Assembly: GCA_029932365.1 (NCBI GenBank)
Contig: JAOZQG010000008.1
Location: forward strand, 1 to 41,360
Direction: 5' to 3'
DNA: 41,360 nucleotides
Source: a bacterium
GTDB taxonomy: Bacteria > 4484-113
Shown here: in pieces, positions 1 through 6,744 of the stretch
How the letters are laid out: the number at the start of each line of letters is the position of its first letter
How positions within the stretch are numbered: the stretch's first letter is position 1
Program-made: the position numbers and the translations under genes
The notes under the pieces: model-generated
Databases searched by the model: none
The model's input: only the letters and a program-made list of their open reading frames with translations
Told to the model about the DNA's origin: nothing

Positions 1-824
1 TAGGCAACCTTATCGGATACCGCGGTGCGGACACTGACATCACCAAGCGCAAACGAGCGGAGGACGCGCTCGCTGAATCCGAGGAAAAATACCGCGCTCT
101 CGTAAACAACATCCAGGATGGCGTGTTCATCATTCAGGACGAAAAGCTTGTCTTCGTAAACGAAGCGTTTGCCCGGATGGCAGGTTTCAGCGTAGAGGAA
201 CTCACAGGCACCAAGTTCCAGGCTCTAATCGCTCCCGAAGACCTTGAAATGGTAGTTGACCGCTACCGGAGAAGACAGGCAGGAGAAGACATGCCCCGCG
301 AATACGAGTTCAAAGTCTTACATAAGGATGGCACAAGCAGAATAGTCGTTAATATGCAGGTGGGGCTCGTCCCGTATCGGGGCGCCGTGGCCAGTATGGG
401 AACCCTTAAAGATATAACCGAGCGTAAAAAGGCCGAGCTGGCTTTGCGCGAAAGCGAGGACCGTTACCGCTCGCTAGTTGAGCTAACACAGGTCCCCATC
501 TCGGTAATCCAGGGCTTTGTACACGTTTACGTGAATCCTGCGTACTGCCGCATGCTAGGATACGACGACCCGGAAGAGCTGCTGGGCAAGCCCCTGGAAG
601 CCACCATCGCTCCAGCCGACCGGGATATGGTGCGAGAACGCTACCGGAAGCGCCTTGCGGGCTTAGACGTACCGTCCGTGTACGAGCTGCGCCACCTGCG
701 CAAGGACGGCAGCATTGTCTGCGTCGAAGCGTCGGTTCAGCTACGCGAGTTTGAGGGCCGCCCCGCGGTGCAGGCTGCGAGCCGCAAGATAACCAAACGC
801 GAACCGAACGGAGGGAAACAGTAA
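1..824 (+). CDS. Multi-PAS sensory protein, C-terminal part (5' truncated)
   Basis: The reading frame is open from base 3, upstream of the GTG used in the ORF track, so the gene enters from the left edge and its start is outside the window. The first visible residues (GYRGADTDITKRKRAE) are the typical PAC end of a PAS domain. Two complete PAS/PAC units follow, joined by the usual ITERKKAE-type linker. PAS domains sense small ligands, redox state or light, or mediate dimerisation. The protein stops shortly after the last PAS (ITKREPNGGKQ), with no kinase, GGDEF or other output domain at this end. Any output module must therefore be N-terminal and unseen, or the protein acts through a partner. 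It converges on mop. PAS assignment is firm; overall function is unknown. Confidence 0.85.
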   Translation, partial: GNLIGYRGADTDITKRKRAEDALAESEEKYRALVNNIQDGVFIIQDEKLVFVNEAFARMAGFSVEELTGTKFQALIAPEDLEMVVDRYRRRQAGEDMPREYEFKVLHKDGTSRIVVNMQVGLVPYRGAVASMGTLKDITERKKAELALRESEDRYRSLVELTQVPISVIQGFVHVYVNPAYCRMLGYDDPEELLGKPLEATIAPADRDMVRERYRKRLAGLDVPSVYELRHLRKDGSIVCVEASVQLREFEGRPAVQAASRKITKREPNGGKQ

Positions 825-873
825 TCTGGCGTGTGCGACGGCTCGCTCATCCGTGGCAAACCTCCTTGCGGCG

Positions 874-892
874 TGCCGGTCAAGCACCGGCA
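874..892. terminator. Hairpin between convergent PAS gene and mop
   Basis: A perfect 7-bp inverted repeat, TGCCGGT-CAAGC-ACCGGCA, lies in the 74-bp gap between two convergent stop codons. No clear T-tract follows on either strand, so it may be a weak bidirectional terminator or simply a 3'-end stabilising hairpin. Confidence 0.45.
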
Positions 893-898
893 TCACCT

Positions 899-1111
899 TC
901 AGCTTTCCTTAACCAGCAGCACGTTTACCGCTTTCACGACCGCCTTTGCCGTGTCGCCTTCACTAATGCCCAGTTCATCCAGCGATTCCAGCGTCATTAC
1001 AGAACTCACGGACTCGCCGCCTGGAAGGCGAAGCTTGACCTGGCACATCACCGTGCCTTTCTTAATTTCTACCACCTTGCCCACAAGTTCGTTTCTCGCT
1101 CCGTGTTTCAT
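899..1111 (-). CDS. mop: Molbindin, TOBE-domain molybdate/tungstate-binding protein
   Basis: This 70-residue protein starts MKHGARNELVGKVVEIKKG and is essentially one TOBE/Mop domain, the normal size for a molbindin. The family binds oxyanions such as molybdate or tungstate in the cytoplasm as an oligomer, serving storage and homeostasis. Family hallmarks include the N-terminal ARN-L-G-V segment, a central S.MTLESLDELGISEGD stretch and the terminal AVVKAVNVLL strand. An exact AAGGAGG Shine-Dalgarno lies a few bases before the ATG. No molybdate transporter or molybdoenzyme is next to it in the window. The overlapping forward ORFs at 831-1258 are shadows. The symbol rests on family resemblance. 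Confidence 0.88.
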   Translation of the reverse strand: MKHGARNELVGKVVEIKKGTVMCQVKLRLPGGESVSSVMTLESLDELGISEGDTAKAVVKAVNVLLVKES

Positions 1112-1218
1112 AGTAGAGTTCCTCCTTCAGCGAATATGTTTAGCTTTCCGCAACGTATGCGAGGATTATGCGCAGTACGTCGCACTGGCGCTATAAACCT
1201 AACGCGAGATGCGACTGA

Positions 1219-1227
1219 TGCTATAAT
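1219..1227 (+). promoter_or_regulatory. Extended -10 promoter of tRNA-Val
   Basis: TGCTATAAT is a perfect -10 hexamer with the TGn extension, ending 9 bp before the mature tRNA 5' end. Expected initiation is near 1234, leaving a leader of only about 3 nt. No good -35 is visible. Confidence 0.75.
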
Positions 1228-1236
1228 TTCTCCTGT

Positions 1237-1309
1237 GGGCGCTTGGCTCAGTGGTTAGAGCGCATGCTTCACACGCATGAGGTCACAGGTTCGAATCCTG
1301 TAGCGCCCA
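1237..1309 (+). tRNA. tRNA-Val (anticodon CAC)
   Basis: The cloverleaf folds by eye. The acceptor GGGCGCT pairs with AGCGCCC, the D stem is GCTC/GAGC, and the anticodon stem is CATGC/GCATG with loop TTCACAC, giving anticodon CAC. The variable loop is AGGTC and the T arm ACAGG-TTCGAAT-CCTGT, with discriminator A. Total length is 73 nt. The 3' CCA is not encoded, so it must be added by nucleotidyltransferase. Confidence 0.95.
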
Positions 1310-1370
1310 TGAGCTTTTGCATCCGGGATTCTGTGCCGGACAGCTTACAGGCGCGATTTCTTATACGGCG

Positions 1371-3803
1371 CTACTCGCAGTAATAGAGCAGACGTCCCGT
1401 CGGAACCGCGACCGAGATTATGGAAGAAACTTCAGCCGAGAGCTGCTCGACATAGAACAATTGGCCTTCGGCGGCGGCGAGTTCCCTGCCGGAAGGAACC
1501 GAAATCTCCGTCAATCCCCCATCCTCCCATCTCCAGATGGAGCCGAAAAAGGTTCCGGATGTGACGCCGAATTCGGGCTCGGTTACGAAGAAAGCGCTGC
1601 CGCGGCCCCGAGTAAAAGCGATCTCTTCAGGAGTAGCAAAAGCGGGGAAAGTCCCCCAATCAATGACCAGCTCTCCGGAACCGATATCGACGATTTCCGT
1701 GGAACCAGCGAAAACAGCCTGAGCACCCGTTATCCCGTAGGCATCCGGGCCCAAGTCTACCAGCCCCCGGACTACGTCAACACCCACAATCATTGTGTAA
1801 CCAAGGACTTCTTCAGTACGCGCCTGGCTGAAAGCAAGCACAGCATCCCCGTTTGCATCTTCCGTTACAGCCAAAAGCACCGGATTTTCCGTGCCCGGCA
1901 GCAAATCTGGGATGCTAATATCGTGCAGCTCCCAAACTCCCCCCGAACTGTAAAGCCGGGCGGCAGTAAGCCGCGTATCAAGCTGCATATCGTTGGGCGA
2001 TACGGTTCCGTGAGTGTAAAGCGCTATAAGCCCCTCGCCAATACCGGAAATTGTAGGAGCTACCACATCAAGCATCCATTCGTCTTCCGCAACAGGCTCG
2101 TAACGATGCCATATCCCACCAGATAGCAACCGCCAGGCCGCATTGAAGGAATGCACGCCTGCGCCGTTGATGGTGTACGCAACAAACAGAATTGGTTCAG
2201 AAACGCTGGCCAGGCGCTGGACCCCCACGTGGGTGCGCAGTACTTCGCCAGCAACATCGGCGACCACGTCACGTTGCCACACTTCGCCGGTTACGTCTCC
2301 GGTGTACAGGTCCAGAGTCTGCTCGTCCAGGTTGGCTGCAACAATGTAGGGAATGTCCGCATACAACATAAACGACGGGCGCAAACACCGTTGGCTTGCG
2401 TTTACGTCTGTAGCGACCCATCGGCTACCATCGTAATAGCAGTACGTGACCACATCCGTTTTCGCACCCGTTGAACTTATCCAGACCGTGGCCGGCGCGC
2501 CGTCCTCGTAAAGAGCGTTATTCTGCCCGCTGCCAGGGGAGGGATGCGTTCTCATGCGCGACGAAGTTCCTTCACCCCCGGGCATCTCATAAAGCCCCGG
2601 CGGGGGCATCCGGTAAACTGCAACGGGATTGGGGGTTGCAGCTATCGGGCCCACTGGCTCCGCGATGTTGGGAGGAATCGCTGAATCCTGCACCCGCAGC
2701 ATAAACCAGTATTCATCGGCGTTTCCCAAGTCGGCAATAGTCGCGGATGTAGCCTCGCCAACGTTTATGTAGTCGTCAGCCTCCACAAGCTCGGAGAACT
2801 GATGGTCCGCCCAGAACACCAAGTACTCCACAGGCGGCGTTTGCATGTCATGCCATTCGCTCCAGGACAAATTAACCTGGCCGTCAGCCGGGAGAGCCTC
2901 AAGCTCAGGTGGCTCGGCAATCGGAATCGGCGGATCGCGGTCAGCTGTCGTGTTTACTGCAAACGGTTCCTCGGTCACGTACTCCGCACCATTACTGCTT
3001 CCATCGGTTGCGACAATGCGGAAATAAAGGTCACCGCGAAAATCTTCGGGAGCCGGCAGGCTAAAAGAGTAGCGCTGAAACTCACCCGTTTCCAATGATG
3101 GATTGAACGCGACACTTAAGCTCGCACCAGGCGTGCCCGAAGGTGTGAGCCACGAGGTCGACCACTGCACCTCCGCCGAGCCCTCCGGTCGGGTACCCAT
3201 ATATACACGATAGCCTGCCAGCCTAGACTGATAATGCATAGCTATAGGCGTGACGTCACTCATGCCAATTGTCCCATTCGCGTCCCCGTCAATGTAAGCA
3301 AGATACTCGTTGTTTGCTTCGGGAATGGGAACACCAAACTCGTCAATGCGAACGTGAGCACCGAAATAAACCGCTAGCGGAGTGATATCGGAAACGTTGA
3401 CTGCCCCGTCGTTGTTGTAATCGCCGGCGTTGCGTCCTCGCCAGGAGATAACAACCCCGCCCGACTGTCCCTCAGTAACCTCGACATACCTGGGAACGTT
3501 GGCGCTTCCTACCGGCATGCTGCAGACGCTCTTATCACCCGCACAGGAGAATATTGCTGCGGTCAGATGGGCCTTCAGGCTCTCATAAAGCTGCGGATCA
3601 ACGTAGTCAGGGCGGCTTAACCCGTTCATTTCCTCGATAGCTCTGGTAACCCATTCAATACCAGCGGCCCTGGCCTCAGCTTGCTGCTCGTTGGCATACC
3701 GCCAAGATAGCCCGGAGCCTTTGGCGACATCGCCTCCGGATTTGCCGCATGATACGAGGAGAACCGTTGCACACAATAGAATCGCAATGTACGCCCGTCT
3801 CAC
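1371..3803 (-). CDS. Secreted lipoprotein with dockerin-type repeat and Fn3-like domain
   Basis: This 810-residue protein begins with a lipoprotein signal peptide whose lipobox LLVSC puts the lipidated cysteine at residue 19. Residues about 127-191 hold a duplicated calcium-loop motif, GDYNNDGAVNVSDITPLAVYF then DGDANGTIGMSDVTPIAMHY, the pattern of a type I dockerin. A fibronectin-III-like segment (about 293-385) follows, then a long beta-rich C-terminal half that may be a propeller or sandwich array. In cellulosomes dockerins bind cohesins, but none is visible here, and dockerin-like pairs also occur in unrelated secreted proteins. The start is GTG, with a GGGGG site 7 nt upstream and a TTGCCA-18-TATAAT promoter. 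The forward ORF at 1317-2126 is a shadow. The substrate is unknown. Confidence 0.85.
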   Translation of the reverse strand: MRRAYIAILLCATVLLVSCGKSGGDVAKGSGLSWRYANEQQAEARAAGIEWVTRAIEEMNGLSRPDYVDPQLYESLKAHLTAAIFSCAGDKSVCSMPVGSANVPRYVEVTEGQSGGVVISWRGRNAGDYNNDGAVNVSDITPLAVYFGAHVRIDEFGVPIPEANNEYLAYIDGDANGTIGMSDVTPIAMHYQSRLAGYRVYMGTRPEGSAEVQWSTSWLTPSGTPGASLSVAFNPSLETGEFQRYSFSLPAPEDFRGDLYFRIVATDGSSNGAEYVTEEPFAVNTTADRDPPIPIAEPPELEALPADGQVNLSWSEWHDMQTPPVEYLVFWADHQFSELVEADDYINVGEATSATIADLGNADEYWFMLRVQDSAIPPNIAEPVGPIAATPNPVAVYRMPPPGLYEMPGGEGTSSRMRTHPSPGSGQNNALYEDGAPATVWISSTGAKTDVVTYCYYDGSRWVATDVNASQRCLRPSFMLYADIPYIVAANLDEQTLDLYTGDVTGEVWQRDVVADVAGEVLRTHVGVQRLASVSEPILFVAYTINGAGVHSFNAAWRLLSGGIWHRYEPVAEDEWMLDVVAPTISGIGEGLIALYTHGTVSPNDMQLDTRLTAARLYSSGGVWELHDISIPDLLPGTENPVLLAVTEDANGDAVLAFSQARTEEVLGYTMIVGVDVVRGLVDLGPDAYGITGAQAVFAGSTEIVDIGSGELVIDWGTFPAFATPEEIAFTRGRGSAFFVTEPEFGVTSGTFFGSIWRWEDGGLTEISVPSGRELAAAEGQLFYVEQLSAEVSSIISVAVPTGRLLYYCE

Positions 3804-3837
3804 TTTATTCCCCCATAATGATGCTGTGACGGCAATT

Positions 3838-3867
3838 ATTATACTACGTTACACTTATTAATGGCAA
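3838..3867 (-). promoter_or_regulatory. Promoter of the dockerin-type lipoprotein gene
   Basis: On the minus strand TTGCCA (3867-3862) is followed after 18 bp by TATAAT (3843-3838). Predicted initiation near 3831 leaves a 27-28-nt leader that contains the Shine-Dalgarno. Confidence 0.65.
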
Positions 3868-3929
3868 GCATCGGCCTCCCCAGATAAGTAGTCATCTGTA
3901 AACGCCGGAGAACTACTACCCCCTTTCTT

Positions 3930-5348
3930 TTACGGTTTCTCTTCTTCTAAGATGAATTTGCCAACCTTCATCTGCTCTGAAATCGGTATCGGGCGCTCGT
4001 TGTTGAAGCACGCCAGGCAAAACTCATCAAAAGGAAACCCGGTGGCCTTGACCACGCCTTCCAGCGACAGGTACTCCAGCGTATCCGCGCCGATAACTTC
4101 GTTTATCTCCTCTACGCTGCGTCCCGCGGCGATGAGCTCCTCGTATGTGCCGAAATCAATACCGTAATAGCAGGGGAACTTAATGGGCGGCGACGACAGA
4201 CGCATATGCACTTCGCGGGCGCCTGCCTTTCGCAGCATCTTCACCATCTGGCGGCTGGTGTTGCCCCGGACTATGCTGTCGTCCACCAGCACCAGACGCT
4301 TGCCCTGGATTACCTCGTGAAGCGGATTGAGCTTCATCCGGACGCCGATTACCCGCTGGGCCTGAAGCGGCTCAATGAATGTGCGACCGACGTAACGGTT
4401 CTTAATCAACGCCTCGTGATAGGGCAGCCCGCTTTCGTCGGCATACCCGATACCGGCCGGCAGCCCGGAATCGGGGACCGGGATGACGATATCCGCTTCG
4501 ACGCCGCTTTCCCGCGCCAGCTGCCGCCCCATTTCAACCCGCATGGAGTACACTTCCTTCCCGCGCAGCAGAGCGTCGGGACGGCAGAAGTAGAAGAACT
4601 CGAACATACAGGTATGAATGCGGCTTTCCGCGAAACGCTCCGAATGGAGCCCAGAGCGGTCTATCCGTATAATTTCCCCCGGCTCAACGTCTCGTACAAG
4701 CTCGCCGCCAACCAGGGGAAAGGCCGCGCTTTCCGAGGCAACTACATAGCCTCCCTCAAACGAGCCCAGCGCAAGCGGCCGGATCCCATCGGGGTCCCTT
4801 ACCGCATACAAAGCGTCCGTAGTAAGTATGACCAGTGAGTACGCGCCCCGCGCACGCTTCACGGTTTCCCGCAGCGCATCGTCAAAGGACATCTCGCTAA
4901 TAAAGCTCTGCACAAGCAGGCCGAAAGTCTCGGTATCCGAAGTGGTTTCCTGGGATGCCCCCAGGTTGGCCAAGTCACCGGCCAGCTCCCACGTGTTAAC
5001 GAGGTTGCCATTGTGCGCGATGGCAAACGACCGCGCGGGATTTTCGGTATCTTGAATAACCACTGGCTGTGCATTGACCCTGGTGCTGCGTCCGGTGGTG
5101 CTGTACCGGTTATGGCCGATGGCGGCGTCGCCCCGCATCATCGCAAGGAGGTCTTCACTAAATACTTGCTGCACCAGCCCCATGTCCTTATACAACATCA
5201 CGTGGCGGTCGGTGGAAACGGCTATGCCGCTGCTCTCCTGTCCTCTGTGCTGCAGGGCGAAAAGAGCGTAGTATGTGATGCGGGATACGTCTCTTCCGGG
5301 GGCGAAGACGCCGAATACCGCGCACTTGTCCCTGGCCCCAAGACCCAT
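3930..5348 (-). CDS. purF: Amidophosphoribosyltransferase (first step of de novo purine synthesis)
   Basis: PurF converts PRPP and glutamine to 5-phosphoribosylamine. The N-terminal glutamine amidotransferase nucleophile is Cys9 (CAVFGVF) behind an eight-residue propeptide (MGLGARDK) that should be cleaved. The C-terminal phosphoribosyltransferase domain carries the PRPP loop LVLVDDSIVRGNTS. Cysteines matching the four [4Fe-4S] ligands of the Bacillus-type enzyme appear in IHTCMFEF, FPCYYGID and FCLACF, so this should be the oxygen-sensitive Fe-S form. The 472-residue length is normal. The gene is monocistronic here and diverges from the 5405 gene across only 56 bp. The -10 hexamer lies 14 bp before the ATG, giving a leader of about 7 nt with no Shine-Dalgarno. 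Confidence 0.96.
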   Translation of the reverse strand: MGLGARDKCAVFGVFAPGRDVSRITYYALFALQHRGQESSGIAVSTDRHVMLYKDMGLVQQVFSEDLLAMMRGDAAIGHNRYSTTGRSTRVNAQPVVIQDTENPARSFAIAHNGNLVNTWELAGDLANLGASQETTSDTETFGLLVQSFISEMSFDDALRETVKRARGAYSLVILTTDALYAVRDPDGIRPLALGSFEGGYVVASESAAFPLVGGELVRDVEPGEIIRIDRSGLHSERFAESRIHTCMFEFFYFCRPDALLRGKEVYSMRVEMGRQLARESGVEADIVIPVPDSGLPAGIGYADESGLPYHEALIKNRYVGRTFIEPLQAQRVIGVRMKLNPLHEVIQGKRLVLVDDSIVRGNTSRQMVKMLRKAGAREVHMRLSSPPIKFPCYYGIDFGTYEELIAAGRSVEEINEVIGADTLEYLSLEGVVKATGFPFDEFCLACFNNERPIPISEQMKVGKFILEEEKP

Positions 5349-5361
5349 CGCTAGCTAACTG

Positions 5362-5389
5362 ATTATACACGCTTAGCGCGGCTACACAA
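5362..5389 (-). promoter_or_regulatory. Promoter of purF
   Basis: On the minus strand TTGTGT (5389-5384) and TATAAT (5367-5362) are separated by 16 bp. Predicted initiation is near 5355, about 7 nt before the ATG at 5348. Confidence 0.65.
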
Positions 5390-5391
5390 GG

Positions 5392-5397
5392 TATAAT
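5392..5397 (+). promoter_or_regulatory. -10 element of the 5405 membrane protein gene
   Basis: TATAAT sits so that +1 falls at about 5404, one base before the ATG at 5405. The mRNA should therefore be leaderless. No convincing -35 was seen, and the element lies next to the purF -35 on the other strand. Confidence 0.65.
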
Positions 5398-5404
5398 TCT
5401 AGTG

Positions 5405-6214
5405 ATGGAGTATTTGGACCTCCAGTTCTGGATTAACAACCCGTTTATCCCCTGGGCCCGCATATGGGCGGGGCTGACACTGGCGGTCTACCTGTATCTC
5501 ATTTACTGGACCTATCGCGACGCGGAAAAGCGCTTCTATCTGGGCGTCTGGTTCGGGCTGCTTGCGGCGATACTCCCCGTGGGAGGCTGGGTCTTCTACC
5601 TCCTTTACCGCCAGAGCAGCCTAACAACCTACGACATAATTGAGCAGCGGGAAAGGTTGTTCGAAAGGCATCCCGCAATTGAATACGAGCTTTATCTGGC
5701 ATACAAGCGCCAGGAAGCGCTTGACGAGACGATTCGGCGAATGAAGGCTTTCTTTCTTGGAGAGGGCCTGCCCGAAACGGAACCCGCCGTCGCCGATTAT
5801 CCTGAGCATATCATGCGTTCCCGCGAAAAGGAGCTAGCCCGGCAGCGGGAGAGGAAGCTCCGTGAAGCTTACGAGCGGGCGCGCAGCCACGTACGCTCCC
5901 GCCTGTCAATCATCGGGCAGTCGGTGCAGCGTGGCGTCAGCCCCCGGCGCACTCGCGTAGCTGACCAGCTCGCATTGATGGAAAAGCTCACCGAAATCCC
6001 CCTGCCCGACCGCCAGATGGAAGAACTAATCTACGAAGGCAAGCTCAAAATCGCAAAGGAGTACTGTGAAGACCAGCTGCAAATCGCCAAGGAGCAAAAC
6101 GACGAGCGCCGGATAAACAGCTACAAACACTATCTTCGACGCGTTGAGGAGCTTATCCAGAGAGAGAAGCAAGAAAACCACGGCTCGACGAGCGGCAGGA
6201 TTGACCTTTCATAG
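5405..6214 (+). CDS. Conserved-looking membrane protein with cytoplasmic coiled-coil tail
   Basis: I do not recognise this 269-residue protein as a named family. It has two N-terminal membrane segments (about residues 16-37 and 47-67), the second ending VGGWVFYLLYRQ, similar to phospholipase-D-nuclease-like or SHOCT-type membrane anchors. A highly charged, mostly helical cytoplasmic tail rich in Glu, Arg and Lys follows, probably coiled coil (RSREKELARQRERKLREAYE). The tail's last 60 residues resemble helical repeats. The ORF track starts one codon earlier at GTG. ATG at 5405 is preferred because it coincides with the predicted transcription start. The downstream RidA gene has its own promoter. 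Function unknown. Confidence 0.8.
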   Translation: MEYLDLQFWINNPFIPWARIWAGLTLAVYLYLIYWTYRDAEKRFYLGVWFGLLAAILPVGGWVFYLLYRQSSLTTYDIIEQRERLFERHPAIEYELYLAYKRQEALDETIRRMKAFFLGEGLPETEPAVADYPEHIMRSREKELARQRERKLREAYERARSHVRSRLSIIGQSVQRGVSPRRTRVADQLALMEKLTEIPLPDRQMEELIYEGKLKIAKEYCEDQLQIAKEQNDERRINSYKHYLRRVEELIQREKQENHGSTSGRIDLS

Positions 6215-6258
6215 CCGTTTCGCATTTGACGGCTCCCGCGCTTCCCAGCCCTGAACAC

Positions 6259-6267
6259 TGTTATAAT
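6259..6267 (+). promoter_or_regulatory. Extended -10 promoter of the RidA-family gene
   Basis: TGTTATAAT is an extended -10. Counting seven bases from its last T places +1 at 6274, exactly the A of the ATG chosen here. Confidence 0.75.
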
Positions 6268-6273
6268 CAAAGC

Positions 6274-6741
6274 ATGCTCGCCGGTCACATAAAAAAAAGG
6301 CTTGCGGAGTTAGGCGCCGAGCTTCCGGTACCCACACCACCGGTTGGCTCTTATGTTCCCTGGAAGCGCTCGGGCAATGCCATCTGGGTGTCAGGCATGG
6401 TTCCCATGGACGAAGGTAAGCTATACCGCACCGGACTGGTCGATTCCGAGGTCAGCCTGACAGACGCTCAGGAATGCGCGAGGCTCTGCACCGTCAACGC
6501 GCTGGCCTGGTTGAGCGCTGCCACGAACGGTTTTGAAGGAGTAAAGGGCGCGCTGCGGCTCAACGGCTTTGTTGCCTCCAGCCCGGGATTCACCGGCCAG
6601 CCCAACGTGCTAAACGGTGCAAGCGACTTCCTGGTGGGCGTTTTCGGTGACGCCGGCAAACACACTCGCAACGCTGTCGGCGCGGCGGTCTTGCCGCTGA
6701 ACGCTCCGGTCATCATCGATTTCATCTTTGAGGTGGAATAG
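6274..6741 (+). CDS. RidA/YjgF-family protein
   Basis: The 155-residue protein (MLAGHIKKRLAELGAEL...) matches the YjgF/YER057c/UK114 fold of the longer, chorismate-mutase-like subgroup. Recognisable stretches are GNAIWVSGMVP near residue 36, ASDFLVGVFGDAGKHTRNAVG and the end LPLNAPVIIDFIFEVE. RidA itself hydrolyses reactive enamine/imine intermediates from PLP enzymes, but this subgroup is poorly characterised, so the substrate is not assignable. The ORF track starts at 6226. I chose ATG 6274 because the extended -10 lies between the two and places +1 on that ATG, making a leaderless message. The stop is 3 bp before the next gene, so the two are probably cotranscribed. Confidence 0.88.
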   Translation: MLAGHIKKRLAELGAELPVPTPPVGSYVPWKRSGNAIWVSGMVPMDEGKLYRTGLVDSEVSLTDAQECARLCTVNALAWLSAATNGFEGVKGALRLNGFVASSPGFTGQPNVLNGASDFLVGVFGDAGKHTRNAVGAAVLPLNAPVIIDFIFEVE

Positions 6742-6744
6742 CCC

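Noticed and set aside
831-1258. Forward ORFs over mop and the tRNA-Val promoter
   Set aside because: One overlaps the tRNA gene and both are antisense to a clear molbindin with a perfect Shine-Dalgarno.
1317-2126. 269-residue forward ORF opposite the dockerin-type lipoprotein
   Set aside because: Low-complexity antisense translation with no domain; the minus-strand frame has a signal peptide, dockerin repeats, a start site and a promoter.
3880-3929. AGTAGT/ACTACT dyad after purF
   Set aside because: A 6-bp stem with a loop of about 19 nt and AT-rich arms; not convincing as a terminator.
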